12,436 bases of DNA from Opitutia bacterium (GTDB lineage: Bacteria; Verrucomicrobiota; Verrucomicrobiia; Opitutales; Opitutaceae): NCBI GenBank assembly GCA_003157575.1, contig PMKA01000318.1, positions 1 through 12,436 on the forward strand, given 5' to 3'. How positions within the stretch are numbered: the stretch's first letter is position 1; every line of letters begins with the position of its first letter. Below, in pieces: positions 7,280 to 12,436 of the stretch. The translations under genes were made by a program, and so were the position numbers. The notes under the pieces are model-generated. The model did no database searches. It was not told the DNA's origin and saw nothing but the letters and a program-made list of their open reading frames with translations.

Positions 7280-8559
7280 TTCCGGTTCAGCTGACGGGCT
7301 CCGATGTCGTTTCGGAAATACTTTGAGGCGAACTTGAGTCCGGCGCAGACTGAATAGGCCCGGTCGGAGGCGGCGCGCAGGGAGCTGGCGCAGGCGCAGA
7401 TCCCAAGCACACGGCCGCCGGCGGAGACGAGTCTCCCCTGGGCGTCGAGCGCCGTGCCGGCGTGGAACACCCAGGTCTCCGGCGGGAGCACCGGGGGAAG
7501 CGTGATGGACTCTCCCTTCGGGTAATGACCCGGATAACCCCGCGCAGCGACGACGACGCACAGTGCGTAATCGGGCTTCACCTCGAGCTTGATTCCACTC
7601 AGACGGCCCCGGGTGGCCGCCCACATCAGCGCCAGGGGGTCCGTTGCGAGCCGCGGCAGGATGACCTGCGTCTCCGGGTCGCCGAAGCGGGTGTTGTATT
7701 CGAGCACCTGGGGTCCTTCCGTGGTCAGCATCAGGCCGATGAAAAGGGTGCCGCGAAAATCGATTCCTTCTGCGGCGATCGCGTCGACCGAGGGGCGGCA
7801 TATTTCGCGATCGATGCGCGCCAGCAGATCCGGGGTGACGACCTCGGCAGGAGAATAGGTCCCCATCCCGCCGGTGTTGGGCCCCGTGTCGTTGTCGCCG
7901 GCGCGCTTGTGGTCCTGGGCGATGGGAAGCAGCAGGTAATCGCTGCCGGAGACGATCAGGTGGATCGACGTCTCCTCGCCGAAAAGGCAGTCCTCGATCA
8001 GCACGCGGCGACCGCTTTCTCCGAAAATGCCGCCTTCGAGCATGTCCCGGACCGCAGTCTCGGCCTCGGCCGCGGTTTGGGCGACGATCACGCCCTTGCC
8101 GGCGGCCAGGCCGTCCGCTTTCACAACGATCGGGACCGGACGCGTGCGAAGATAGGCGAGCGCAGGGGGCACCTCGGTGAAGATGGCGGCGGGCGCCGTC
8201 GGAATGCGGTATTTCTGCAGAAGCTGTTTGGTGAAGATCTTGGACGCCTCGAGCCGGGCGCCGTCCCGCTTCGGACCGTAGGCGGGAATACCGGCTGCGA
8301 GGAGTGCGTCGACGAGGCCGATGGAAAGGGGGACTTCGGGGCCGACGATCACAAAGTCGATTTTTTCGCGTTGCGCGAGGGCGACGATGCCAGGCACGTC
8401 GTCAGCCGCGACCGGGAAGCAGGGCGCCTCCAGTGCGATGCCGCCGTTGCCGGGGGCGGCGATGACCCGGGGGCGGCCCGGCGAGGCGAGACAGGCTTTG
8501 ACGAGGGCGTGTTCGCGTCCACCGGAGCCGACAACAAGGATTCGAGCAGGAAGAGGCAT
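7276..8559 (-). CDS. purD: phosphoribosylamine-glycine ligase (GAR synthetase)
   Basis: Second step of de novo purine synthesis: ATP-dependent joining of phosphoribosylamine and glycine. The 427-residue length is typical. N-domain: ILVVGSGGREHAL (7-19) and FVIVGPEVPLSIGLVDAL (69-86). ATP-grasp domain: VVKADGLAAGKGV (145-157), EETSIH (195-200), and the PurD signature GDNDTGPNTGGMGTYSPA (221-238). Metal-binding EYNTRFGDPETQ is at 287-298. The C-terminal domain follows (~325-427). The start at 8559 places the first strand in the normal register; the frame continues 16 codons to 8607 without family similarity. It is the first gene of the minus-strand cluster and overlaps the next ATG by four bases. 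Its substrate glycine is made by GlyA, encoded two genes downstream of the secreted protein. Confidence 0.97.
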   Translation of the reverse strand: MPLPARILVVGSGGREHALVKACLASPGRPRVIAAPGNGGIALEAPCFPVAADDVPGIVALAQREKIDFVIVGPEVPLSIGLVDALLAAGIPAYGPKRDGARLEASKIFTKQLLQKYRIPTAPAAIFTEVPPALAYLRTRPVPIVVKADGLAAGKGVIVAQTAAEAETAVRDMLEGGIFGESGRRVLIEDCLFGEETSIHLIVSGSDYLLLPIAQDHKRAGDNDTGPNTGGMGTYSPAEVVTPDLLARIDREICRPSVDAIAAEGIDFRGTLFIGLMLTTEGPQVLEYNTRFGDPETQVILPRLATDPLALMWAATRGRLSGIKLEVKPDYALCVVVAARGYPGHYPKGESITLPPVLPPETWVFHAGTALDAQGRLVSAGGRVLGICACASSLRAASDRAYSVCAGLKFASKYFRNDIGARQLNRK

Positions 8560-8687
8560 GGCAGAAGGGTGTGAAAGGCAGGCGTTCAAGTTGAGCGGCT
8601 GGCGCACGCCAGGGCAAGCCTAGGGCGAATTCCCCACCGGGATCATGGAGAATCAACCTCACGACAATTTCCTCGGAGTTTCCGGTC
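8560..8687. promoter_or_regulatory. divergent intergenic region between purD and the 107-residue ORF
   Basis: About 128 bases separate two divergent starts, so promoters for both directions should lie here. I see no convincing -35/-10 pair on either strand. The clearest structure is a palindrome at 8599-8612, annotated separately. On the plus strand GGAG at 8675-8678 lies nine bases before the ATG at 8688. Confidence 0.4.
8599..8612. repeat. 14-bp inverted repeat upstream of purD
   Basis: CTGGCG CA CGCCAG: perfect 6-bp arms around two bases, 40-53 bases upstream of the purD ATG. It could be an operator or a small hairpin in the purD leader. I cannot assign it to a known regulator. Confidence 0.4.
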
Positions 8688-9011
8688 ATGCGCCGAATGA
8701 TGAACTTGGCCACCATGAATATACCTGCCGTAGGTTCAACCGATCAGGCCCGGATGATCGGGCTAATCGCCCGGATGCGAAGCTCCGCCAGCAGGAATGC
8801 CGACACATCCCTTCCTGTCACCTCAGGTTCGCCGCACAAGGGCGGCAACATTTCGGTTACTGCAACAACATCAGGGCAGATGCGGCAGATCCAGGGAACG
8901 GTCGTCGAACTCAATCCCCGGACTGCGGTTTCGACCGGGAGCCTGATCGTCGAGGACACCAACACGGGCGAACTGGTGCAACTTCCGGCGCCGATGGTGT
9001 TGGGGAATTGA
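8688..9011 (+). CDS. small hypothetical protein (107 residues)
   Basis: An unrecognised small protein. Support for it being real: it occupies an otherwise empty gap between purD and the LOG gene, has GGAG nine bases upstream of the ATG, and ends in a balanced beta-strand-like stretch GTVVELNPRTAVSTGSLIVE followed by LVQLPAPMVLGN, which looks like a small barrel or sandwich edge. The N-terminal half is Ser/Thr/Arg-rich and looks disordered. ATGs at 8697, 8700 and 8715 are alternative starts; the 8715 start gives MNIPAVGSTDQ and 98 residues. No signal peptide, membrane segment or cysteine is seen. A 139-residue frame overlapping it (8645-9064) is Arg/His/Asp-rich noise. It could be a conserved lineage-specific protein; no function can be given. 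Confidence 0.55.
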   Translation: MRRMMNLATMNIPAVGSTDQARMIGLIARMRSSASRNADTSLPVTSGSPHKGGNISVTATTSGQMRQIQGTVVELNPRTAVSTGSLIVEDTNTGELVQLPAPMVLGN

Positions 9012-9019
9012 CCGCGATG

Positions 9020-9038
9020 AAACCAGGCGTGCGGGTTT
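9020..9038. terminator. weak hairpin between convergent genes
   Basis: AAACC and GGTTT form a 5-bp stem around a nine-base loop in the 25-base gap between the convergent 107-residue ORF and the LOG gene, reaching the latter's stop codon. A short T-run (TTT) is part of the stem. Weak terminator candidate. Confidence 0.2.
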
Positions 9039-10953
9039 ACAACACCTGCAGGGTTTTGCGGTAGAAGGCGACGACCTCGTCGGGATCGTCCGAAAAGAGA
9101 ATATAGTCGCCCATCCAGGCCGGGGTGCGCCCGGTGCGGATCATCTCGCGGATCTGTTTTCTCAGGTCGGTCCAGTAACCCGATCCATAGAAAATGTAGG
9201 GAACACGCGGCCGAATTCCGAGCTTCAGGTTGCACATTTCGATGCCGATCTCCTCGAGCGTGCCCACGCCGCCCACGTTGAAGATGCAGAAATCGGCGAC
9301 TTCAAACCACTTTTGCCGGTTGTGGCGCGAGGTGTCTTGAAACGTGTTGAAGAAGTCGACGCCGAGTTCCGGCTGCTGCGCCTCAAGCTCCAGGAAGCAC
9401 GCCCCCGTGAGCGCCTGGTTCCTGCGCGCCTGGTCGGTGGCGAGACGCATGACGCCGCCGCCTCCGCCGGTCAGAATCCCCACCTTCGGGCCGATGAATT
9501 CCGTGAGCTTTCCGATGAGCGCGGCGATCCTGGCCGTCTGGTCGGAGCCCACCTCGACCGCCGAGCCGTAGATCGCAAGGATCGTCGATTCCTGGAACAG
9601 CTTGCCCAGTTCCTCGCGGATGAAGAACCCGTGGCCCTTCTTGTAGGTGTGGAGGTAGATTTCCTTCAGGTCGCCGTTGTACCAATAGACGTCGAGATTG
9701 ATGTTGAAGTAGGTGTCGAGCCGCGCGTGGGCCTCGCCGGAGAGGAAGAACCCGTGTGTGCGCGACGGCTGCCGGAAGATGATGCGTTTGAGCTTGAGCT
9801 CCGGGATGCGGGTGAGGAGCTCGACGTGTTCCATCAGGTTTGGAAAATAGTCGACCAGGAGCGTGTCGGCGTTGTCCGGCGCATGATCGAGCGCCTGGAT
9901 CAACGTGCGAAAACTACGGGCGGACTGTTCTCCGGCCGGCTGGGCGCGCGGGCTGGCGAAGTCACTCGAATTCAGGAACGTCGAGTGATTGTCCATGAGC
10001 GCATTCTGGCCCTTGACGGTGATGCGGGTTTTCGGACGCGGCTCGCCAGTGCTGTCCCGGGGCGGGTTCTTCTCCAGCTCGCCGTACAATTCGGCGGCGG
10101 CGGCGAACAGGCGCAGGCGTTTCTTTTCGAGCGTCTTGACCTCCGTGTCGGCCGGGGCAGGCGCGCGGAAAACCTCGACGGAAACCACGGGGTTAACGAC
10201 GGGCTGGTCGCCGCTGTTGTAGATCTCGAGCATCACATTCGTCCCGAAGGTTGAAATGGGATCGAGCAGGATGGCGCCGCAATGGATCCCGAAATTGCCC
10301 TCGCCGCGGTTGAGCACGACGAAGTGCTCCTTGAGGTACATCGAACAGCTGGTCAGCAGACCGGAGCGCGGGGGCACCGACAGGGTGCTGACGTCGTGGC
10401 GGAGCTGCACCTTGTCGAGGTAGCTCCGGCCGGCGTCGCCATTGATCAGCCGTTCGAATTCCGGCCGCTGCAGCCGCGGACTGAGCGTATATTGCACCTT
10501 GTGCGGCGTTAAAAAAACACGTCCCAGGCGGTCGATGGAAATCGTGTTGGGCAGCTTGAGTCGGTTCTCTTTGACCGCCTCCCAGATCTCGTTGGTGGTC
10601 AGCTTGGCTGACTCAGGGGCGTAGAAAAGACGGCCGACCGGAGTGCCCGGGCGCAGCAGCTTCTTCCAGAAGGGGGCGTCGGGAAAGCTGGCGTCAAAGA
10701 GAAATGCATCGGTGTCGAGGATGAGGCGGTTGCGGTCGAGCCGGGGCTCACCCGAGGTGATCATCTCAATCCCGACCCGGGCGAGGGTGCTCCGTTCGGT
10801 GAAATGGATTTCCTTCTTGTGAGCGAGGATGAACTCGAGCTCGGCCGGATTGCGCGGCCAGAAGGCGAGGCTGAGAGAAAGCGTGGTGGCGTTCTTTGCC
10901 TTGGTTGAAAGAATCTGGCCGTCGTTGCTGCACCAAAATTGGTCGGGTTGCAT
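9037..10953 (-). CDS. large LOG-family protein with a dCTP-deaminase/dUTPase-like N-terminal stretch
   Basis: A 638-residue protein, about three times the size of a classical LOG (~190). The C-terminal third (~456-638) is a LOG/lysine-decarboxylase-like Rossmann domain: ILAIYGSAVE (458-467), LTGGGGGVM (494-502), NRQKWF (545-550), and GGVGTLEE (561-568), the family's GGxGTxxE with Val in place of the preceding Pro. Classical LOG enzymes hydrolyse nucleoside 5'-monophosphates to base plus ribose 5-phosphate. In the N-terminal half, GIHCGAILLDP (222-232) followed by VMLEIYNSGDQP (240-251) reads like dCTP deaminase, whose IHVTAHRIDP...VLEFYNSG carries the catalytic Glu; here it is Glu243. The GRSS motif of that family is not visible. 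Residues 1-180 and 270-455 are unassigned. The ATG at 10953 is preferred (GAGGA lies 12 bases upstream); an ATG at 10998 and a TTG at 11013 extend it with unlikely sequence. The LOG domain is firm, the Dcd likeness is inference. Confidence 0.85.
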   Translation of the reverse strand: MQPDQFWCSNDGQILSTKAKNATTLSLSLAFWPRNPAELEFILAHKKEIHFTERSTLARVGIEMITSGEPRLDRNRLILDTDAFLFDASFPDAPFWKKLLRPGTPVGRLFYAPESAKLTTNEIWEAVKENRLKLPNTISIDRLGRVFLTPHKVQYTLSPRLQRPEFERLINGDAGRSYLDKVQLRHDVSTLSVPPRSGLLTSCSMYLKEHFVVLNRGEGNFGIHCGAILLDPISTFGTNVMLEIYNSGDQPVVNPVVSVEVFRAPAPADTEVKTLEKKRLRLFAAAAELYGELEKNPPRDSTGEPRPKTRITVKGQNALMDNHSTFLNSSDFASPRAQPAGEQSARSFRTLIQALDHAPDNADTLLVDYFPNLMEHVELLTRIPELKLKRIIFRQPSRTHGFFLSGEAHARLDTYFNINLDVYWYNGDLKEIYLHTYKKGHGFFIREELGKLFQESTILAIYGSAVEVGSDQTARIAALIGKLTEFIGPKVGILTGGGGGVMRLATDQARRNQALTGACFLELEAQQPELGVDFFNTFQDTSRHNRQKWFEVADFCIFNVGGVGTLEEIGIEMCNLKLGIRPRVPYIFYGSGYWTDLRKQIREMIRTGRTPAWMGDYILFSDDPDEVVAFYRKTLQVL

Positions 10954-11196
10954 GGAAAGCGGAAATCCTCGCGGACGAAGACGGGCAGTCTGGACCATCG
11001 GGGTCGGAAACAAAAGACCGGAGTTGCAGGCGGTGCGGGATCAGCGCACGGGTGGCGCAGGGATGGGCGTGGGCGGGGAGCGCGGGCCGAGCGCTAAGGG
11101 GTTGCATTTCGGCGGGAGGGATGTCATTTCGATCCACTTTTAGGGGCAATATCCGCCCGCAGTCGGTCCTCACCTTAGAAATCAAACATTGTATCC
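10954..11196. other. divergent intergenic region, LOG gene / FKBP gene
   Basis: 243 bases between two divergent starts. The left two thirds are GC-rich; the last ~60 bases before the FKBP start are AT-richer and contain CAATAT, TTAGAA and TGTATC, any of which could be part of a -10 region. No element is good enough to name, and no credible small gene was found. Confidence 0.35.
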
Positions 11197-11997
11197 ATGA
11201 ATCGCTCCCAATTGATCCCGGCCGGCCTCCTGTCGCTCGGCTTGTGTGTCACGATCTCTGCTCAAGATCCCCAGGTGAAGAGTCCCGGACAGCCGGACGC
11301 GCCGGCGGCCGCCGCTCCAGCAGCCGTCGCGGCCGCTCCTGCTGCGACGGTCTATTCCGAGCAGCAGCTCATCGAGACGTACGGCTGGCTCATAGGCAAG
11401 GAGCTCGGCCTGACCGAGCTTGGATTCAACAAGGACCAGGTTGACCTCCTCGTGAAAGGACTGCTCGCGGCTTCAGCGGGCAAGGACGCGCCCTGCGATC
11501 CGGACAAGATCGTTCCGCAGATCAAGGCTTTCATGCAGGGGAAACAGGAGGCTTTTATCAACAAGCTCCGCGAACAGAATCTCAACGAGACGAAGGCGTT
11601 CTTTGAGAAACTGAAGGAGAACAAGAACGTCGTCGAACTGCCGAGCGGCCTGCGCTATGAAATTCTCCAGCCGGGCGACGGGACGCATCCCAAGCCGGAC
11701 CAGTATGTGAAGGTGAATTACGTGGGCCGGCTCATGGATGGCACGGTGTTCGACCGCACCGATCCCACGCTTGGCCCGCTCGACATCAAGATCGGCACGG
11801 TGATTCCCGGCTGGAGCGAGGGCGTGCAACAGATTGGCAAAGGCGGGACGATCAAGCTCTACATACCCCCGTCGCTCGGCTACGGTGACGTTGCCACCGG
11901 TGGCATTCCGCCCGATTCGACCTTGATTTTTGAGATCGAACTTCTCGATATCATGGACACCTTGAATACAGAAGTCACGCCAGCGAAAGACCGTTAA
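11197..11997 (+). CDS. secreted FKBP-type peptidyl-prolyl cis-trans isomerase (FkpA/Mip-like)
   Basis: A 266-residue periplasmic foldase catalysing prolyl isomerisation. The signal peptide is residues 1-22 (hydrophobic 7-20, cleavage after ISA before QD). An Ala/Pro-rich linker (~30-52) leads to a helical Mip/FkpA-type N-domain (~53-145), ending in a long charged helix that in relatives mediates dimerisation and chaperone action. The FKBP domain (~150-252) starts at the family-typical LPSGLRYEIL. All core active-site residues are visible: Tyr175 in NYVG, Phe185-Asp186 in VFDRT, Val202-Ile203 and Trp206 in VIPGWSEG, Tyr229 in LGYG and Phe245. It is therefore probably catalytically active. A single Cys (100) remains after processing. 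No Shine-Dalgarno sequence precedes the ATG. It diverges from the LOG gene and stands alone; no strong terminator follows. Confidence 0.94.
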   Translation: MNRSQLIPAGLLSLGLCVTISAQDPQVKSPGQPDAPAAAAPAAVAAAPAATVYSEQQLIETYGWLIGKELGLTELGFNKDQVDLLVKGLLAASAGKDAPCDPDKIVPQIKAFMQGKQEAFINKLREQNLNETKAFFEKLKENKNVVELPSGLRYEILQPGDGTHPKPDQYVKVNYVGRLMDGTVFDRTDPTLGPLDIKIGTVIPGWSEGVQQIGKGGTIKLYIPPSLGYGDVATGGIPPDSTLIFEIELLDIMDTLNTEVTPAKDR

Positions 11998-12113
11998 AAT
12001 TTATTCATTGAGCGGGCGGCTACTTGCTGCACGGTCAGTTGAATCCACCCCCCGAACGAGGTCTACTACTAACTCTTTTTGTCGCACTTCAAATGTGAAA
12101 CTAAACCTCGTGG
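11998..12113. other. AT-rich gap between FKBP gene and 76-residue gene
   Basis: 116 bases between the convergent FKBP and 76-residue genes. G+C falls here from the high level of the gene body to roughly 40% (24 of 60 bases at 12061-12120). A CTTTTT run occurs near 12074-12079 without a clear stem before it. No gene or structured RNA could be supported. Confidence 0.4.
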
Positions 12114-12344
12114 TCATCTGGCATCCTCATCTTTGTCTGTTCTGCGACGTGCCTTCAAAGGATCAAAAGGCGAAAGTGGCGAATGTGCAAACTCTCGAAC
12201 GCCGCAATCATCTGGACCTATCGGTTCAACTTTAACCAAAGCAACATCGTCGCGCTTATTGTCTATAAAATATAACGCCGCATCTTCTTTTGAGTCGGCT
12301 GGCAACTCATCATAATACATCTTGCCCTCATGCTTCCAGTGCAT
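12114..12344 (-). CDS. small hypothetical protein (76 residues) in AT-richer DNA
   Basis: An unrecognised, soluble, highly charged protein. It reads as strand (HWKHEGKMYYDELP, 2-15), helix (DSKEDAALYFIDNKRDDV, 17-34), strand (ALVKVEPIG, 35-43), then a Pro-containing basic tail ARRRTDKDEDAR, i.e. a small beta-alpha-beta unit with a disordered end. The varied amino-acid use, unlike the Arg/Ala/Pro-rich translations of false frames here, supports a real gene. An in-frame TGA eight codons upstream leaves the ATG at 12344 as the only good start. A perfect inverted repeat begins two bases upstream of it. Its coding DNA is about 43-45% G+C by hand count, far below the neighbouring genes, consistent with horizontal acquisition. 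No function can be assigned. Confidence 0.62.
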   Translation of the reverse strand: MHWKHEGKMYYDELPADSKEDAALYFIDNKRDDVALVKVEPIGPDDCGVREFAHSPLSPFDPLKARRRTDKDEDAR

Positions 12345-12346
12345 GC

Positions 12347-12362
12347 CAAAGATGAATCTTTG
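12347..12362. repeat. 16-bp inverted repeat at the start of the 76-residue gene
   Basis: CAAAGAT GA ATCTTTG: perfect 7-bp arms around two bases, ending two bases before the minus-strand ATG. It occupies the ribosome-binding position, so it could be a translational hairpin or an operator. Confidence 0.5.
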
Positions 12363-12421
12363 TCACATAAGCGCGAACAATTCCTAACAGTTATTGCGCG
12401 GCTTGGTTTGCAGCCTGTCTC

Positions 12422-12436
12422 GTTTCACGTTGAAAC
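12422..12436. repeat. inverted repeat at the right edge of the window
   Basis: GTTTCA CGT TGAAAC: perfect 6-bp arms around three bases, forming the last 15 bases. The window also begins with TGAAAC (1-6). It may be part of a longer element cut by the window end; nothing beyond it can be seen. Confidence 0.4.

Noticed and set aside
7280..7801. N-terminal extension of the secreted protein frame (6545-7801)
   Set aside because: It overlaps purD in another frame with low-complexity Arg-rich translation; the signal peptide fits the ATG at 7279.
7462..8574. 370-residue plus-strand open frame opposite purD
   Set aside because: An antisense frame kept open by high G+C; the translation is Asp/Gly/Arg-rich with no motif, and purD is unambiguous.
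8645..9064. 139-residue plus-strand frame overlapping the 107-residue ORF
   Set aside because: His/Arg/Asp-rich translation without secondary-structure pattern; it also runs into the LOG gene's 3' end, and the other frame has the ribosome site.
9313..10254. 313-residue plus-strand open frame opposite the LOG gene
   Set aside because: An antisense shadow rich in Arg, Glu and Val; the LOG reading has full family motifs.
12040..12060. tRNA-like T-arm (GTTGAATCC)
   Set aside because: It lacks the C of the GTTCGAATCC consensus, and no acceptor, D or anticodon stem could be paired around it.
12390..12436. CRISPR array at the right edge
   Set aside because: Only one candidate repeat end is visible, with no second copy, spacer or cas gene; kept only as a question about the sequence beyond the edge.

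Overview
The window is a dense, high-GC bacterial chromosomal segment. A hand count gives about 75% G+C inside the first gene and about 43% at the right edge. Ten genes are supported, plus one probable small gene. Most starts lack a clear Shine-Dalgarno sequence, and housekeeping genes sit beside large uncharacterised proteins. From memory of gene content, not from a search, this fits a Verrucomicrobiota (Opitutales-like) genome; I hold that only moderately.

Layout. At the left, a plus-strand RsmB-type rRNA m5C methyltransferase (29-1552) converges on a long minus-strand cluster. Read in its own direction, from 8559 down to 1564, the cluster is: purD; a secreted protein that looks like a degenerate S41 protease; a low-molecular-weight protein phosphatase; glyA; a two-helix membrane protein built like a K+ channel pore but without the K+ filter; a TetA-like MFS transporter; and a lipoprotein with two aspartic-protease lobes and a PDZ domain. 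Two junctions (purD/secreted protein and MFS/protease) are ATGA stop-start overlaps and the other gaps are short, so an operon is likely. PurD consumes glycine and GlyA makes glycine plus methylene-tetrahydrofolate, which gives the cluster a purine/one-carbon core. The membrane and envelope genes ride along.

Diverging from purD is a probable 107-residue protein (8688-9011). It converges with a 638-residue minus-strand protein (9037-10953) whose C-terminal third is a LOG-type nucleotide-hydrolase fold. I read a dCTP-deaminase/dUTPase-like stretch in its N-terminal half. This is the most novel-looking protein in the window. Diverging from it is a plus-strand secreted FKBP-type prolyl isomerase (11197-11997).

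From about 12000 to the end the G+C drops sharply. This AT-richer edge carries a 76-residue minus-strand hypothetical gene with a perfect 7-bp-arm inverted repeat two bases ahead of its start codon. The last 15 bases of the window form another inverted repeat. No rRNA, tRNA, insertion sequence or CRISPR array could be supported.
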